Positions 17,530-25,821 of a DNA stretch of 64,000 nt are shown here, in pieces. This DNA is from SIG459 sp045631645 (GTDB lineage Bacteria > Bacillota > Clostridia > Oscillospirales > Oscillospiraceae): positions 4,984 to 68,983 of the forward strand of contig JAZQVC010000024.1 of NCBI GenBank assembly GCA_045631645.1, read 5' to 3'. The translations under genes were made by a program, and so were the position numbers. Under the pieces are notes generated by a model. It ran no database searches. It saw only the letters and a list, made by a program, of their open reading frames with translations, and was not told the origin of the DNA. The first letter of the stretch is position 1, and each line of letters opens with the position of its first letter.

Positions 17530-18792
17530 TCAGGGCTTAATTTTTCTGCACTCCAGATAATATCTCTTATCCTCGGCATGGCCGATTGAAAAGCTTTTCT
17601 TGGGGAAAGAACCGCTTTCAATAATAGAGGGGAAAAGCTCACCTTTTTCCATCTTTGGCAAAAGTATGCAGGCGCAGCCACTGCGCTTTCCCATAGAGAT
17701 GGCGGTATCATCATTATGGATATAATCAATCCTGCCGCCAAAGCGTTTCATATACTCCTGACAGAATTCCTCCGCCTTTCCAATAAGCTCGCCAATGGTA
17801 AGACCGCTGACATCGATGTGCTTTTCCTGCGCACCTGCAATCAGACTTATGCTGTGGCTTTTATCGGAAACCTTGCTTTGCTCGGCCCACCATTTTTCCC
17901 CTTCGGAAATGAAATTTTCAGGATCTGTTTCAAATATAACCTTGTGTATAGGCTCGAAGCTTATGGCTGCATCATGGATATTGACTATCTCAACAAGACT
18001 GAATCTGGCGGGATGGGTTTCCTTTTCTTCTTCGCTCAGTCTCTCCTTGATTTTCTCCCAGCATTTTTTTGCTGTAGCAAGGCTATGGTTTCCGTCGCCC
18101 ATGGCAAAGATCGCAGGGGATTTATCTCCGTAGCGCTTGCGGAGGCTTTCCCCGTCAGAAAGAGCATCAATGGCTTTTTCCGTGTCCGCTGCGTTCTCTC
18201 CGGAAACCTTGTAACCGCAGATGGCACCGCCGCCTGCATTGAGAGAAAAATCATAAAGCTTTGGAAGATGGCTCTTCATTTTTTCAAGCCTGCCCAAAAC
18301 GGAATCGGAGGCATCATCGATGAACACCATTATGTGGGGCATTTCAATGCTTGCGCCCTCGCGCACACGCACTCTGGGAGGCAAACGGTCTTCCACCGTA
18401 CCTTCGGTTGCGCGGATGGGAGATACAGAGTTTGCGCTATAATCATACCCCTCAAGGTCAAGAACACCCATAAGTCCGCGTCGCACTGCTCCCGAAGCGA
18501 GACAGCGCTCCACATATATATAGCAGTTTTCAGTTTCCTCGAAAACACCGGAAGCGAGATAAGCATCCATGCGCTTATTTATTTTTTCGGCCTCTTCAAA
18601 CTGGTCACATTCATCAAGATAAGCCTCGGGCAGCATAAGGTGAAGAGTGCTTGGAACTCCCTCTGTTAATCTCTCAAGGCTCTCCCAATACTCCTTTTGA
18701 GAGGAAAACTGGTCGCAGGCAACAACGCTCCAACGGTGCATATCCTGCGCCTTAGGCAGAAGAATTTTTGCTGAAGAAAAAATCTTACCCAT
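17530..18792 (-). CDS. DUF1015 family protein
   Basis: 420 residues. The opening ILLPKAQDMHRWSVVACDQFSSQKEYW is typical of DUF1015, and FAMGDGNHSLATAKKCWE (near residue 220) is its conserved core. The fold is related to ParB/sulfiredoxin-like SerK, the ADP-dependent free serine kinase of archaea, so a small-molecule kinase is possible but not shown. There is no signal peptide. It is monocistronic, with no terminator seen between it and the tyrS promoter. Confidence 0.85.
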   Translation of the reverse strand: MGKIFSSAKILLPKAQDMHRWSVVACDQFSSQKEYWESLERLTEGVPSTLHLMLPEAYLDECDQFEEAEKINKRMDAYLASGVFEETENCYIYVERCLASGAVRRGLMGVLDLEGYDYSANSVSPIRATEGTVEDRLPPRVRVREGASIEMPHIMVFIDDASDSVLGRLEKMKSHLPKLYDFSLNAGGGAICGYKVSGENAADTEKAIDALSDGESLRKRYGDKSPAIFAMGDGNHSLATAKKCWEKIKERLSEEEKETHPARFSLVEIVNIHDAAISFEPIHKVIFETDPENFISEGEKWWAEQSKVSDKSHSISLIAGAQEKHIDVSGLTIGELIGKAEEFCQEYMKRFGGRIDYIHNDDTAISMGKRSGCACILLPKMEKGELFPSIIESGSFPKKSFSIGHAEDKRYYLECRKIKP

Positions 18793-18937
18793 ATTTTTCT
18801 TTCTCCTTCCCTTCCTGCTTATTTTTCAAATTTTATCACAGAGCTAAAATTTGCGCAAGAACGCCGCCAATACTTTTTATTGAATTTAAATCGCTAAAGT
18901 TTGGTTATAATAACGAAGTAAAAACACACATTTAATA

Positions 18938-18966
18938 TGGACATTTTATATAATTAGGCATATAAT
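18938..18966 (+). promoter_or_regulatory. Promoter of the NSS transporter gene
   Basis: -35 TGGACA (18938-18943), 17-base spacer, -10 TATAAT (18961-18966), 52 bases before the ATG. A second TATAAT occurs at 18906-18911 without a well-spaced -35. Confidence 0.85.
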
Positions 18967-19018
18967 ATGAAAATCATTAACGATTTAATGAGCAAAATAG
19001 TTTTCAGGAGAGATTGAA

Positions 19019-20353
19019 ATGAAAAGAGAAAGATTGGGAAGCCGTCTTGGCTTTATCCTTCTGAGCGCCGGCTGCGCCATCGGCTGCGGCAACGTTTGGA
19101 AGTTCCCCTGGCTCACCGGTCAAAACGGCGGCGGCGGATTTGTTCTTATCTATGTCCTCTGCCTTATTTTCCTCGGTCTGCCCGTTATGGTTATGGAATT
19201 TGCTATGGGTCGCGCCGCTCAGGCCAGCCCCGTTCGTATGTATCAGAAGCTCCAGAAGCCCGGCAAGAAGTGGGGATTTATGGGTTATCTGTCCCTGCTG
19301 GGCAACATCTGCCTTATGGCATTCTACACCGTTGTCACCGGCTGGATGATCTATTACTTCTATAAGTTCCTCGTTGGCCAGCATATGGGTCTCGGCTTTG
19401 TAGGCATGATCACCAACCCCGGCGTCAATGTTGGCTTCCTTGCTATCGCCGTTGTTGTTGGCTTTATAATCCTCAGCTTCAACCTTCAGGGCGGTCTTGA
19501 AAGAGTTACCAAGTATATCATGGGAGCTCTTCTCCTCCTTATGATCGTACTTGCAGTCCGTTCCTTCACCCTTTCCGGCGCTGCCGAGGGTCTGAAGTTC
19601 TATCTGCTCCCCGACCTCAGCGAGATAAAGGGTACCACCGTTGTTGCCGCAATGAACCAGGCCTTCTTCACTCTTTCTTTGGGCATTGGCTCCATGGCCA
19701 TTTTCGGCAGCTATCTGGACAAGGACCGCTCCCTTCTGGGCGAAAGCGTGAACATCGTTCTGCTTGATACCTTCGTTGCAATCACCGCAGGTCTCATCAT
19801 TTTCCCCGCTTGCTTCACCTACAACATGGAAGCCGGCGCAGGTCCCGGACTCCTTTTCGACACCATGGCAACCGTATTCTGCCAGATGGAAGGCGGCCGC
19901 ATTTGGGGTACTCTGTTCTTCCTCTTCATGGTCTTTGCCGCGCTTTCCACTGAGCTTGCAGTTTTCGAGAATATTCTCGCCTGCGTCCGTGAGCTTACCG
20001 GTTGGAAGCGCCCCAAGGGCTGCATTGTTTGCGGCATCGGCATTTTCATCATTTCCATCACCACCGCTCTCGGTTACAGCATCTTCAAGTTCCAGCCTTT
20101 CGCAGACGGCTCTGCATGGCTCGATCTTTGGGACTTCATCGTCAGCTACAATCTGCTGCCTCTGGGCTCTCTGGCCATTGCACTCTTCTGCTGCTATAAG
20201 TTCGGCTGGGGCTGGGATGCCTTCCTCGCTGAAGCCAATGCAGGTAAGGGTCTCAAGGTACGCGACTGGATGAAGTGGATCTTCCGTTACCTCGTTCCCG
20301 TAGTAATCATCTTCATCTACATCTACGGCCTCGTAACCTTCCCCTGGAAGTGA
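19019..20353 (+). CDS. Sodium:neurotransmitter symporter (NSS) family transporter
   Basis: 444 residues with about 11 hydrophobic segments. TM1 has the unwound substrate/Na+ site pattern AGCAIGCGNVWKFPWL, followed by GGGGFVLIYV and PVMVMEFAMGR. Bacterial NSS proteins (LeuT, MhsT) import amino acids with Na+. The ATG at 19019 has CAGGAGAGA upstream. It is a single-gene unit with its own promoter and terminator. The gene is richer in GC at third positions than most neighbours, suggesting strong expression. The amino acid specificity is not predictable by eye. Confidence 0.94.
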   Translation: MKRERLGSRLGFILLSAGCAIGCGNVWKFPWLTGQNGGGGFVLIYVLCLIFLGLPVMVMEFAMGRAAQASPVRMYQKLQKPGKKWGFMGYLSLLGNICLMAFYTVVTGWMIYYFYKFLVGQHMGLGFVGMITNPGVNVGFLAIAVVVGFIILSFNLQGGLERVTKYIMGALLLLMIVLAVRSFTLSGAAEGLKFYLLPDLSEIKGTTVVAAMNQAFFTLSLGIGSMAIFGSYLDKDRSLLGESVNIVLLDTFVAITAGLIIFPACFTYNMEAGAGPGLLFDTMATVFCQMEGGRIWGTLFFLFMVFAALSTELAVFENILACVRELTGWKRPKGCIVCGIGIFIISITTALGYSIFKFQPFADGSAWLDLWDFIVSYNLLPLGSLAIALFCCYKFGWGWDAFLAEANAGKGLKVRDWMKWIFRYLVPVVIIFIYIYGLVTFPWK

Positions 20354-20366
20354 TTCAAAATTTTAT

Positions 20367-20402
20367 AAAAGTGCACGGATTAAATTCCGTGCACTTTTTT
20401 TG
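20367..20402 (+). terminator. Terminator of the NSS gene
   Basis: A 13-bp perfect stem (20367-20379 with 20386-20398) is followed by T8. Confidence 0.93.
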
Positions 20403-20462
20403 TGGAAAAAATCTTGCTTATAAGCTATAATGATTTTACTAACAGCAAAGGATTTTTAAACT

Positions 20463-21269
20463 ATGGCAAATATAATCGAAATTACGGATTTCAATGACCC
20501 CAGACTGGATATATACGCAAGGCTCACAGAAAACCAACTCCTCAACAGAGAGCATCCCGAGGATGGAATTTTCATCGCCGAAAGCCCCAAGGTTGTTGAA
20601 AGAGCACTGGATGCCGGCTATGAGGCCGTCAGCATACTCACCGAGCGCAGACATATCGAGGGACAATCTGCCCACATACTCCGTCGCTGCGGCGATGTTC
20701 CAATTTTCACTGCGGAGCTTGATGTGCTTACAAAGCTTACGGGTTTCAAGCTTACCCGCGGTCTTCTCTGTGCTATGAGACGCCGCAGCCTTCCCACCCT
20801 TGAGCAGGTATGCGAAGGCACAAGGCGCCTTGCAGTTTTGGAAAACGTTGTGAACCCCACAAATATAGGCGCTATCTTCCGCTCCGCAGCTGCGCTGAAT
20901 ATGGATGCGGTGCTGCTCACCCCTGCCTGCTGCGACCCTCTCTACCGCCGCTCAAGCCGCGTGAGTATGGGTACTGTTTTCCAGATACCATGGACATATC
21001 TTGGCGAGGATTGGCACGCACAGCTCAAAAATATGGGCTTTAAGACCGTTTCCATGGCGCTCAAGGAAGATAGTCTAAATATTGATGACCCCCGCCTTGC
21101 CGCAGAAAAACGCCTTGCAGTTATCCTCGGCACAGAGGGTGATGGGCTTGCCGACAGCACCATCTGCGACAGCGACTACACAGTATGCATTCCCATGAGC
21201 CACGGAGTTGACTCTCTCAATGTTGCCGCCGCCAGCGCGGTTGCCTTCTGGCAGCTTGGAAAAGAATAA
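20463..21269 (+). CDS. SpoU/TrmH-type RNA methyltransferase
   Basis: 268 residues. A short N-terminal substrate-binding region (FIAESPKVVERALDAGY) is followed by the SPOUT knot domain: LENVVNPTNIGAIFRSAAAL (motif 1, near residue 120), VILGTEGDGLADSTI (motif 2, near 220) and IPMSHGVDSLNVAAASAVAFW (motif 3, near 240). Such enzymes add a 2'-O-methyl group from S-adenosylmethionine to tRNA or rRNA riboses. The target is not determinable. It is monocistronic with a terminator 5 bases downstream. Confidence 0.93.
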   Translation: MANIIEITDFNDPRLDIYARLTENQLLNREHPEDGIFIAESPKVVERALDAGYEAVSILTERRHIEGQSAHILRRCGDVPIFTAELDVLTKLTGFKLTRGLLCAMRRRSLPTLEQVCEGTRRLAVLENVVNPTNIGAIFRSAAALNMDAVLLTPACCDPLYRRSSRVSMGTVFQIPWTYLGEDWHAQLKNMGFKTVSMALKEDSLNIDDPRLAAEKRLAVILGTEGDGLADSTICDSDYTVCIPMSHGVDSLNVAAASAVAFWQLGKE

Positions 21270-21273
21270 ATTC

Positions 21274-21303
21274 AAAACGGCAGGAGCTATCCTGCCGTTT
21301 TTT
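21274..21303 (+). terminator. Terminator of the RNA methyltransferase gene
   Basis: A 12-bp stem (21274-21285 with 21290-21301, loop GCTA) ends in T6. Confidence 0.9.
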
Positions 21304-21318
21304 GCCACTGTCGCATAT

Positions 21319-21362
21319 AGGTCAAAAGTTTGACCTTTGGAAAAAAGGATGATAACATCCTT
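21319..21362 (+). promoter_or_regulatory. Polymerase/YolD promoter with two overlapping inverted repeats
   Basis: A perfect palindrome AGGTCAAAAGTTTGACCT spans 21319-21336 and includes the -35 TTGACC (21330-21335). After 17 bases comes -10 TAACAT (21353-21358), itself inside a second repeat AAGGATG-ATAA-CATCCTT (21345-21362). Palindromes over both promoter boxes are what a dimeric repressor operator looks like. Neither resembles the Firmicute LexA box (CGAAC...GTTCG). Confidence 0.65.
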
Positions 21363-21390
21363 ATAAAGCTATTGAAAGGAGGCGAAAAAA

Positions 21391-22911
21391 ATGGAGCGGA
21401 CATATATTTGCATAGACTTAAAATCCTTTTATGCCAGCGTTGAGTGCATAGAGCGCGGTCTTGACCCCATGTCCACAAACCTTGTTGTTGCTGATGTTTC
21501 CAAAACGGAAAAGACCATTTGTCTTGCCGTTACGCCGCCTCTGAAATCTTACGGAATTTCAGGAAGAGCCCGCCTTTTTGAGCTTATTGAGCAGGTCAAG
21601 CTCATAAACATCCAACGCCTAAAAAATTGCCCCAAGGGTGAATTTTCAGGCCGCTCCGCAGATGCCCGCAAGCTTAAAACCCATCCTGAATTGGAATTGG
21701 ATTTCATAGCCGCGCCTCCCAGAATGGCTCTATACATGGATTACAGCAACCGCATTTATCAGGTTTATCTCCGCCATATTGCCCCCGAGGATATTCATGT
21801 TTATTCCATAGACGAGGTTTTTATTGACCTTAGCCCCTATCTCCCCTCATCGGGACTCACCGCCCGTCAGTTCGTCAAAATGCTTATAAAGGAAGTTTAT
21901 GAGGCCACAGGAGTCACCGCCGCCGCAGGCATAGGCACGAATTTATATCTCGCCAAAATTGCCATGGATATTATGGCAAAGCGGGTTGCGGCAGATGCCG
22001 ACGGAGTGCGCATTGCGCAGCTTGATGAGCAAAGCTATAGGCGCGAACTTTGGTGCCACCGTCCCCTCACAGATTTTTGGCGTGTTGGACGGGGCATTTC
22101 AAAAAAGCTTGAAGCCCACGGACTTTTCACTATGGGGGATGTTGCCCGCTGCTCTCTTGGCGAAGCGGGAGACTTTCATAATGAAGAGCTTCTTTATAAG
22201 CTTTTCGGAGTCAACGCGGAGCTTCTCATAGATCACGCGTGGGGCTTTGAAAACTGCACAATTGCCGACATCAAAGCCTACCGCCCCTCCACAAACAGCA
22301 TTTGCTCGGGTCAGGTTCTCACAAGTCCCTATACCTTCGAAAAAACAGCCCTTGTCATCCGCGAGATGCTGGATTTGCTCACTTTGGAGCTTGTGGACAA
22401 GGGACTTGTCACCGACCAGATAGTGCTGACTGTTGGTTACGATATTGAAAATCTCACAGACCCCGTTCGAAGAAAATCTTACACAGGAGCAGTCACCACA
22501 GATTTTTACGGACGCAAAGTTCCTAAGCACGCCCACGGCACGGCAAATCTCGGCAGGCACACCGCCTCTACAAGGCTCATTACCGATGCGGTTATGGAGC
22601 TTTTTGAGAGGATATGCGATAAAAATCTCCTTGTGCGCAGGATAAATATTTCCGCAAATCACGTGCTTTATGAAGACAGTGTTCCCGACACATCCATCCC
22701 TGAGCAACTTGACCTTTTCACCGACATTGAGGAGCTTGACCGAAAGCGCCAAGAGGAGGAAAACGCCCTCCTCCGTGAAAAGAAGCGGCAGCAGGCTCTT
22801 GTAAATATCAAAAAGCGCTACGGCAAAAACGCCATTTTGAAGGGTATGAACTTCGAAGAGGGCGCCACAGCCAGAGACAGAAACAGCCAGATAGGCGGCC
22901 ACAAGGCATAA
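21391..22911 (+). CDS. Y-family DNA polymerase (UmuC/UvrX type)
   Basis: 506 residues. The catalytic palm starts IDLKSFYASVEC (first Asp at residue 9), and the second acidic site is in VYSIDEVFIDLSPY near residue 140, then a helix-hairpin region (FWRVGRGISKKLEAHGLFTMGDVA) and a little-finger domain. Family members copy damaged DNA with low fidelity. A strong AAAGGAGG precedes the ATG. The gene is followed 24 bases later by yolD, the usual partner in Firmicutes, and the promoter carries operator-like palindromes, pointing to damage-inducible control. Confidence 0.94.
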   Translation: MERTYICIDLKSFYASVECIERGLDPMSTNLVVADVSKTEKTICLAVTPPLKSYGISGRARLFELIEQVKLINIQRLKNCPKGEFSGRSADARKLKTHPELELDFIAAPPRMALYMDYSNRIYQVYLRHIAPEDIHVYSIDEVFIDLSPYLPSSGLTARQFVKMLIKEVYEATGVTAAAGIGTNLYLAKIAMDIMAKRVAADADGVRIAQLDEQSYRRELWCHRPLTDFWRVGRGISKKLEAHGLFTMGDVARCSLGEAGDFHNEELLYKLFGVNAELLIDHAWGFENCTIADIKAYRPSTNSICSGQVLTSPYTFEKTALVIREMLDLLTLELVDKGLVTDQIVLTVGYDIENLTDPVRRKSYTGAVTTDFYGRKVPKHAHGTANLGRHTASTRLITDAVMELFERICDKNLLVRRINISANHVLYEDSVPDTSIPEQLDLFTDIEELDRKRQEEENALLREKKRQQALVNIKKRYGKNAILKGMNFEEGATARDRNSQIGGHKA

Positions 22912-22935
22912 ACGATTTACGAAAGGAGGAAAACC

Positions 22936-23370
22936 ATGGCAGCAACAGATAATTCTCATCGCTATGACGATATTATTTCTCTCCCTCACCCCACATCGAA
23001 AAAGCATCAGCGTATGAGTCGCGAAAATCGTGCGGCGCAGTTTTCCCCCTTCGCCGCTCTTACGGGCTACGATGCCCTTGTTGACGAAACTGCCCGTCTT
23101 ACGGAAATGCGCACCGAGCTGGACGAGCAGCAAAAATCCACCCTTGATGAAATTTTGCGGCAGCTGCTTGAGCATATAGGCGATAAACCCGAAATAGGCA
23201 TAAGATATTTCCTGCCGGATCTGAGAAAATTCGGCGGCGAATATATTGACCACCGAGGAAAACTTTGCCGCATAGACCCTTTCGAAGGCAGCCTTCTTTT
23301 CGAGGACGGCTTGAAAATCGCCATCGAAGATATCTTTGATATCCAAAGTCCTTATTCCAATTCCATATAA
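22936..23370 (+). CDS. YolD-like protein
   Basis: 144 residues. The segment KKHQRMSRENRAAQFSPFAAL followed by a predicted coiled helix (ARLTEMRTELDEQQKSTLDEIL) is the YolD pattern. YolD-like proteins accompany Y-family polymerases and are thought to act like UmuD, though their mechanism is not established. The C-terminal half forms beta strands (GEYIDHRGKLCRIDPFEGSLLFEDG). A strong AAGGAGG site precedes the ATG. It shares an operon with the polymerase. Confidence 0.9.
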   Translation: MAATDNSHRYDDIISLPHPTSKKHQRMSRENRAAQFSPFAALTGYDALVDETARLTEMRTELDEQQKSTLDEILRQLLEHIGDKPEIGIRYFLPDLRKFGGEYIDHRGKLCRIDPFEGSLLFEDGLKIAIEDIFDIQSPYSNSI

Positions 23371-23374
23371 AACC

Positions 23375-23407
23375 AAAAGCTCTGTGCCTTCCAGCACAGA
23401 GCTTTTT
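23375..23407. terminator. Bidirectional terminator between convergent units
   Basis: A 13-bp stem (23375-23387 with 23394-23406) separates yolD (plus) from the flavin reductase gene (minus), and its flanks give a T-run on the plus side. Confidence 0.85.
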
Positions 23408-23408
23408 C

Positions 23409-23966
23409 TTATTTTATCTTTTTGCCGTCTTCAAATGCATTTGCCACAACATCTCCCAGAGAAAGATAAGTATGGTTGACGGGGTCATAACAAATGGGCT
23501 TGAGCTTTTGGGGGTCTATTTTCCCCTCTGTAAGCACGCTTTCATCGGCAAGGATATTGACGATTTCGCCTATGAGCAGTTCGCTCTCCGTGTCGTAGCT
23601 TACAAGGCGGCATTCCAAGGTCATGAGAAGCTCATCGATTATGGGAGCATCCACATTCTCGCTTTTGGTGGCATGCCAGCCGCAGCGGGAAAATTTATCG
23701 GCAACCGCGTTGCCCGAAACTATGCCCACATAGTCTGCCTCAACAGCATTTTTCTCATCCGCCATGCTGACGGTGAAGGCGCCTCTTGCCAGAATATTCT
23801 TCATGGTCTTATGACCCTGACTCACATAAATGGCTATGCGGTTGATATCTGCCGCGCTGCCCCAAGCCGCATTCATAGCGTTGGGAGTTCCCTCCTCATC
23901 ATAGGAGGCGATTATAAGCACGGGCATGGGAAACAAAAAGGGCTTTGCACCGAAGGATTTTCTCAT
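23409..23966 (-). CDS. Flavin reductase-like (flavoredoxin) protein
   Basis: 185 residues from ATG 23966 (MRKSFGAKPFLFPMPVLIIAS), preceded by GAGAGG. The split-barrel FMN-binding fold is seen in PVLIIASYDEEGTPNAMNAAWG and RIAIYVSQGHKT. Such proteins are NAD(P)H:flavin oxidoreductases or flavoredoxin-type electron carriers. It starts 1 base after the stop of a second, distantly similar flavin reductase gene. Both appear to trail the MacB-type ABC exporter operon. Confidence 0.88.
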   Translation of the reverse strand: MRKSFGAKPFLFPMPVLIIASYDEEGTPNAMNAAWGSAADINRIAIYVSQGHKTMKNILARGAFTVSMADEKNAVEADYVGIVSGNAVADKFSRCGWHATKSENVDAPIIDELLMTLECRLVSYDTESELLIGEIVNILADESVLTEGKIDPQKLKPICYDPVNHTYLSLGDVVANAFEDGKKIK

Positions 23967-23967
23967 A

Positions 23968-24483
23968 TTACACCTCTCCGAAGGCATCTTCAATATAGCC
24001 TATATACATATAGTGGGGTTCATATCTGGAGTAAACTCCCTCCCGCCATTTTTCGGGCACGCAGTTTACATCAAACTGTTGAGAGAAAACCTTTCTGCAG
24101 ACGAAGGTCAGCTCCGACTGGGCAAAGCCAACACCTTTTTCAAGAGCAAGGGGAGTAAGAGATGTTTTTGCCATCTTGTCGCCGTCTCTGCCTGAAAGTG
24201 TACCGAGAATTTCGGCATCCTTTCGGTTTTCCTCAGGGAGGAAACTTATGACAAAATAGTCGTTTTTCTCCATAAACTCAAAGGTATAGCGGTCGGGGCG
24301 CACATAAATGGTCACTGCGGCGCCGGGATGTTCCCAGACATTGCCCAACATACCCCAACTGAGGGTCATGCAGTTATAATCATCAATGCTGCCTGCGGAC
24401 ACGATTGCCCACTGCTCACTGAATTTTCTGAAAACATCATATCTTGCATCCAGAAAATTTTCTTTTGTTATCTTCTCTGCCAT
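23968..24483 (-). CDS. Flavin reductase-like protein (second of pair)
   Basis: 171 residues from ATG 24483 (MAEKITKENFL) with AGGGTGG upstream; a GTG three codons earlier is too near that site. The split-barrel pattern is ANDYNCMT-type: DDYNCMTLSWGMLGNVWEHP, TIYVRPDRYTFEFM and DYFVISFLPEENRKDAEILGTLSGRDGDKM. The family binds FMN. It lies 15 bases after the ABC permease stop and 1 base before the next flavin reductase, suggesting a read-through operon. The physiological acceptor is unknown. Confidence 0.87.
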   Translation of the reverse strand: MAEKITKENFLDARYDVFRKFSEQWAIVSAGSIDDYNCMTLSWGMLGNVWEHPGAAVTIYVRPDRYTFEFMEKNDYFVISFLPEENRKDAEILGTLSGRDGDKMAKTSLTPLALEKGVGFAQSELTFVCRKVFSQQFDVNCVPEKWREGVYSRYEPHYMYIGYIEDAFGEV

Positions 24484-24498
24484 AAAATCCACCCTTTT

Positions 24499-25809
24499 TT
24501 AATCTCTTCTCAGTGCATCGATGGGATTGAGATTTGCAGCCTTAACGGCAGGCACAAGTCCGAAAACAAGGCCGATTATCATGGAAAAGACCACAGATAT
24601 AATAATCGCAGGCACAGAGATTGCAACGGGTATTCCATTGGTTTTGGAGATAAGCTCCGCCAATCCGATTCCTATCAAAACGCCGATAATTCCGCCAAGG
24701 CTGGTAAGCACCGAGGCCTCGGTAAGGAACTGGAAGCGGATGCGGCGCTTTTTTGCGCCCAAGGCCTTTTTAAGACCTATCTCGTTGGTGCGCTCTGTGA
24801 CAGAAACAAGCATTATATTCATAACGCCTATGCCGCCTACAAGCAGAGAGATGCTTGCTATCCAGATAAGCTGCTGATTTGTGGAGGAACTCATCTCCTG
24901 AAGCTGCTGAGCCTGTTCAAGAAGATCCTCGCTGCGATAAGAGAAGCGGCTTCCGCTCACTTCCTCGCCTTCGCTCTCTGCTCCGTCTTCGGGAATTTCA
25001 CTGCTCACGAAAGTATCGCCCGCTATCTGGCTCTTGCTGAGATAATCCGCAACGCCTTTGCCGGCTTTGGTCATAGCATCGGTGCTTTCGGCGCGAACAG
25101 CAACACTCTGGGGCTCATCAAAACGGTAGACTATGGGCCAGCTTGTATAAGGCATAAACATTGAGCCGCCCGAGGTATCCGTATACATATAGTAGTCTTC
25201 AAAGCTGGTAATATGGGGCACGAAAGCTGTGCCCTTTTCCACCATTCCGATAACGGTGAAAGGCTCTCCCTGCATCTCAACGGTTTTGCCGATGGGGTAC
25301 TCACCGGGGAAAAGGCTTGCTGCGGCCTTTTTGTCGATGAGAATCACCTTGCGGAAAGAGTCGAAATCCTCCTCGGAGAAGTTGCGTCCATAGCTTATAT
25401 GATAGTCATTGACCTCCATATAGGCGCTATCCACACCGAAGACGCCGCCGCTGAAGCTAAGCTTTCCTGCGCTGACGCCATCGCTCCACTGGCGAGAGGT
25501 ATAAAACGAGACCTTTTCAACACCATCAAGGGCTTCAAGCTCACCTCTCACATACTCCTCTATAACGGAGACTTCTGCAGGAGGGCTATTATAGCTCATA
25601 TCGTAGACATAGCTATCCTCATAAAGCTGCACGGTTACAACATTGCTACCGGAGCCTATGAGGTTTTGCTTTATCTGCTCATTGGTGCCTTTTATGGTGG
25701 AAACAATAGTTATAATTGAGGCTATGCCTATGATTATGCCCAGCATCGTAAGGACGGAGCGCATTTTATGCCCCCAGATTCCCTGAAAGGCAAGTCTTAT
25801 ATTTTCCAT
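24499..25809 (-). CDS. MacB/FtsX-type ABC transporter permease
   Basis: 436 residues. One N-terminal hydrophobic helix (MLGIIIGIASIITIVSTI) is followed by a large extracytoplasmic MacB-PCD domain (~45-310) and three C-terminal helices with the FtsX pattern (GGIGVMNIMLVSVTERTNEIGLKKALGAKKRRIRFQF). MacB-type systems use ATP to push peptides or drugs out through an adaptor. It is preceded 12 bases upstream by an adaptor gene and belongs to an adaptor-ATPase-adaptor-permease operon. Confidence 0.93.
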   Translation of the reverse strand: MENIRLAFQGIWGHKMRSVLTMLGIIIGIASIITIVSTIKGTNEQIKQNLIGSGSNVVTVQLYEDSYVYDMSYNSPPAEVSVIEEYVRGELEALDGVEKVSFYTSRQWSDGVSAGKLSFSGGVFGVDSAYMEVNDYHISYGRNFSEEDFDSFRKVILIDKKAAASLFPGEYPIGKTVEMQGEPFTVIGMVEKGTAFVPHITSFEDYYMYTDTSGGSMFMPYTSWPIVYRFDEPQSVAVRAESTDAMTKAGKGVADYLSKSQIAGDTFVSSEIPEDGAESEGEEVSGSRFSYRSEDLLEQAQQLQEMSSSTNQQLIWIASISLLVGGIGVMNIMLVSVTERTNEIGLKKALGAKKRRIRFQFLTEASVLTSLGGIIGVLIGIGLAELISKTNGIPVAISVPAIIISVVFSMIIGLVFGLVPAVKAANLNPIDALRRD

Positions 25810-25821
25810 AGCCGCTCCTCC

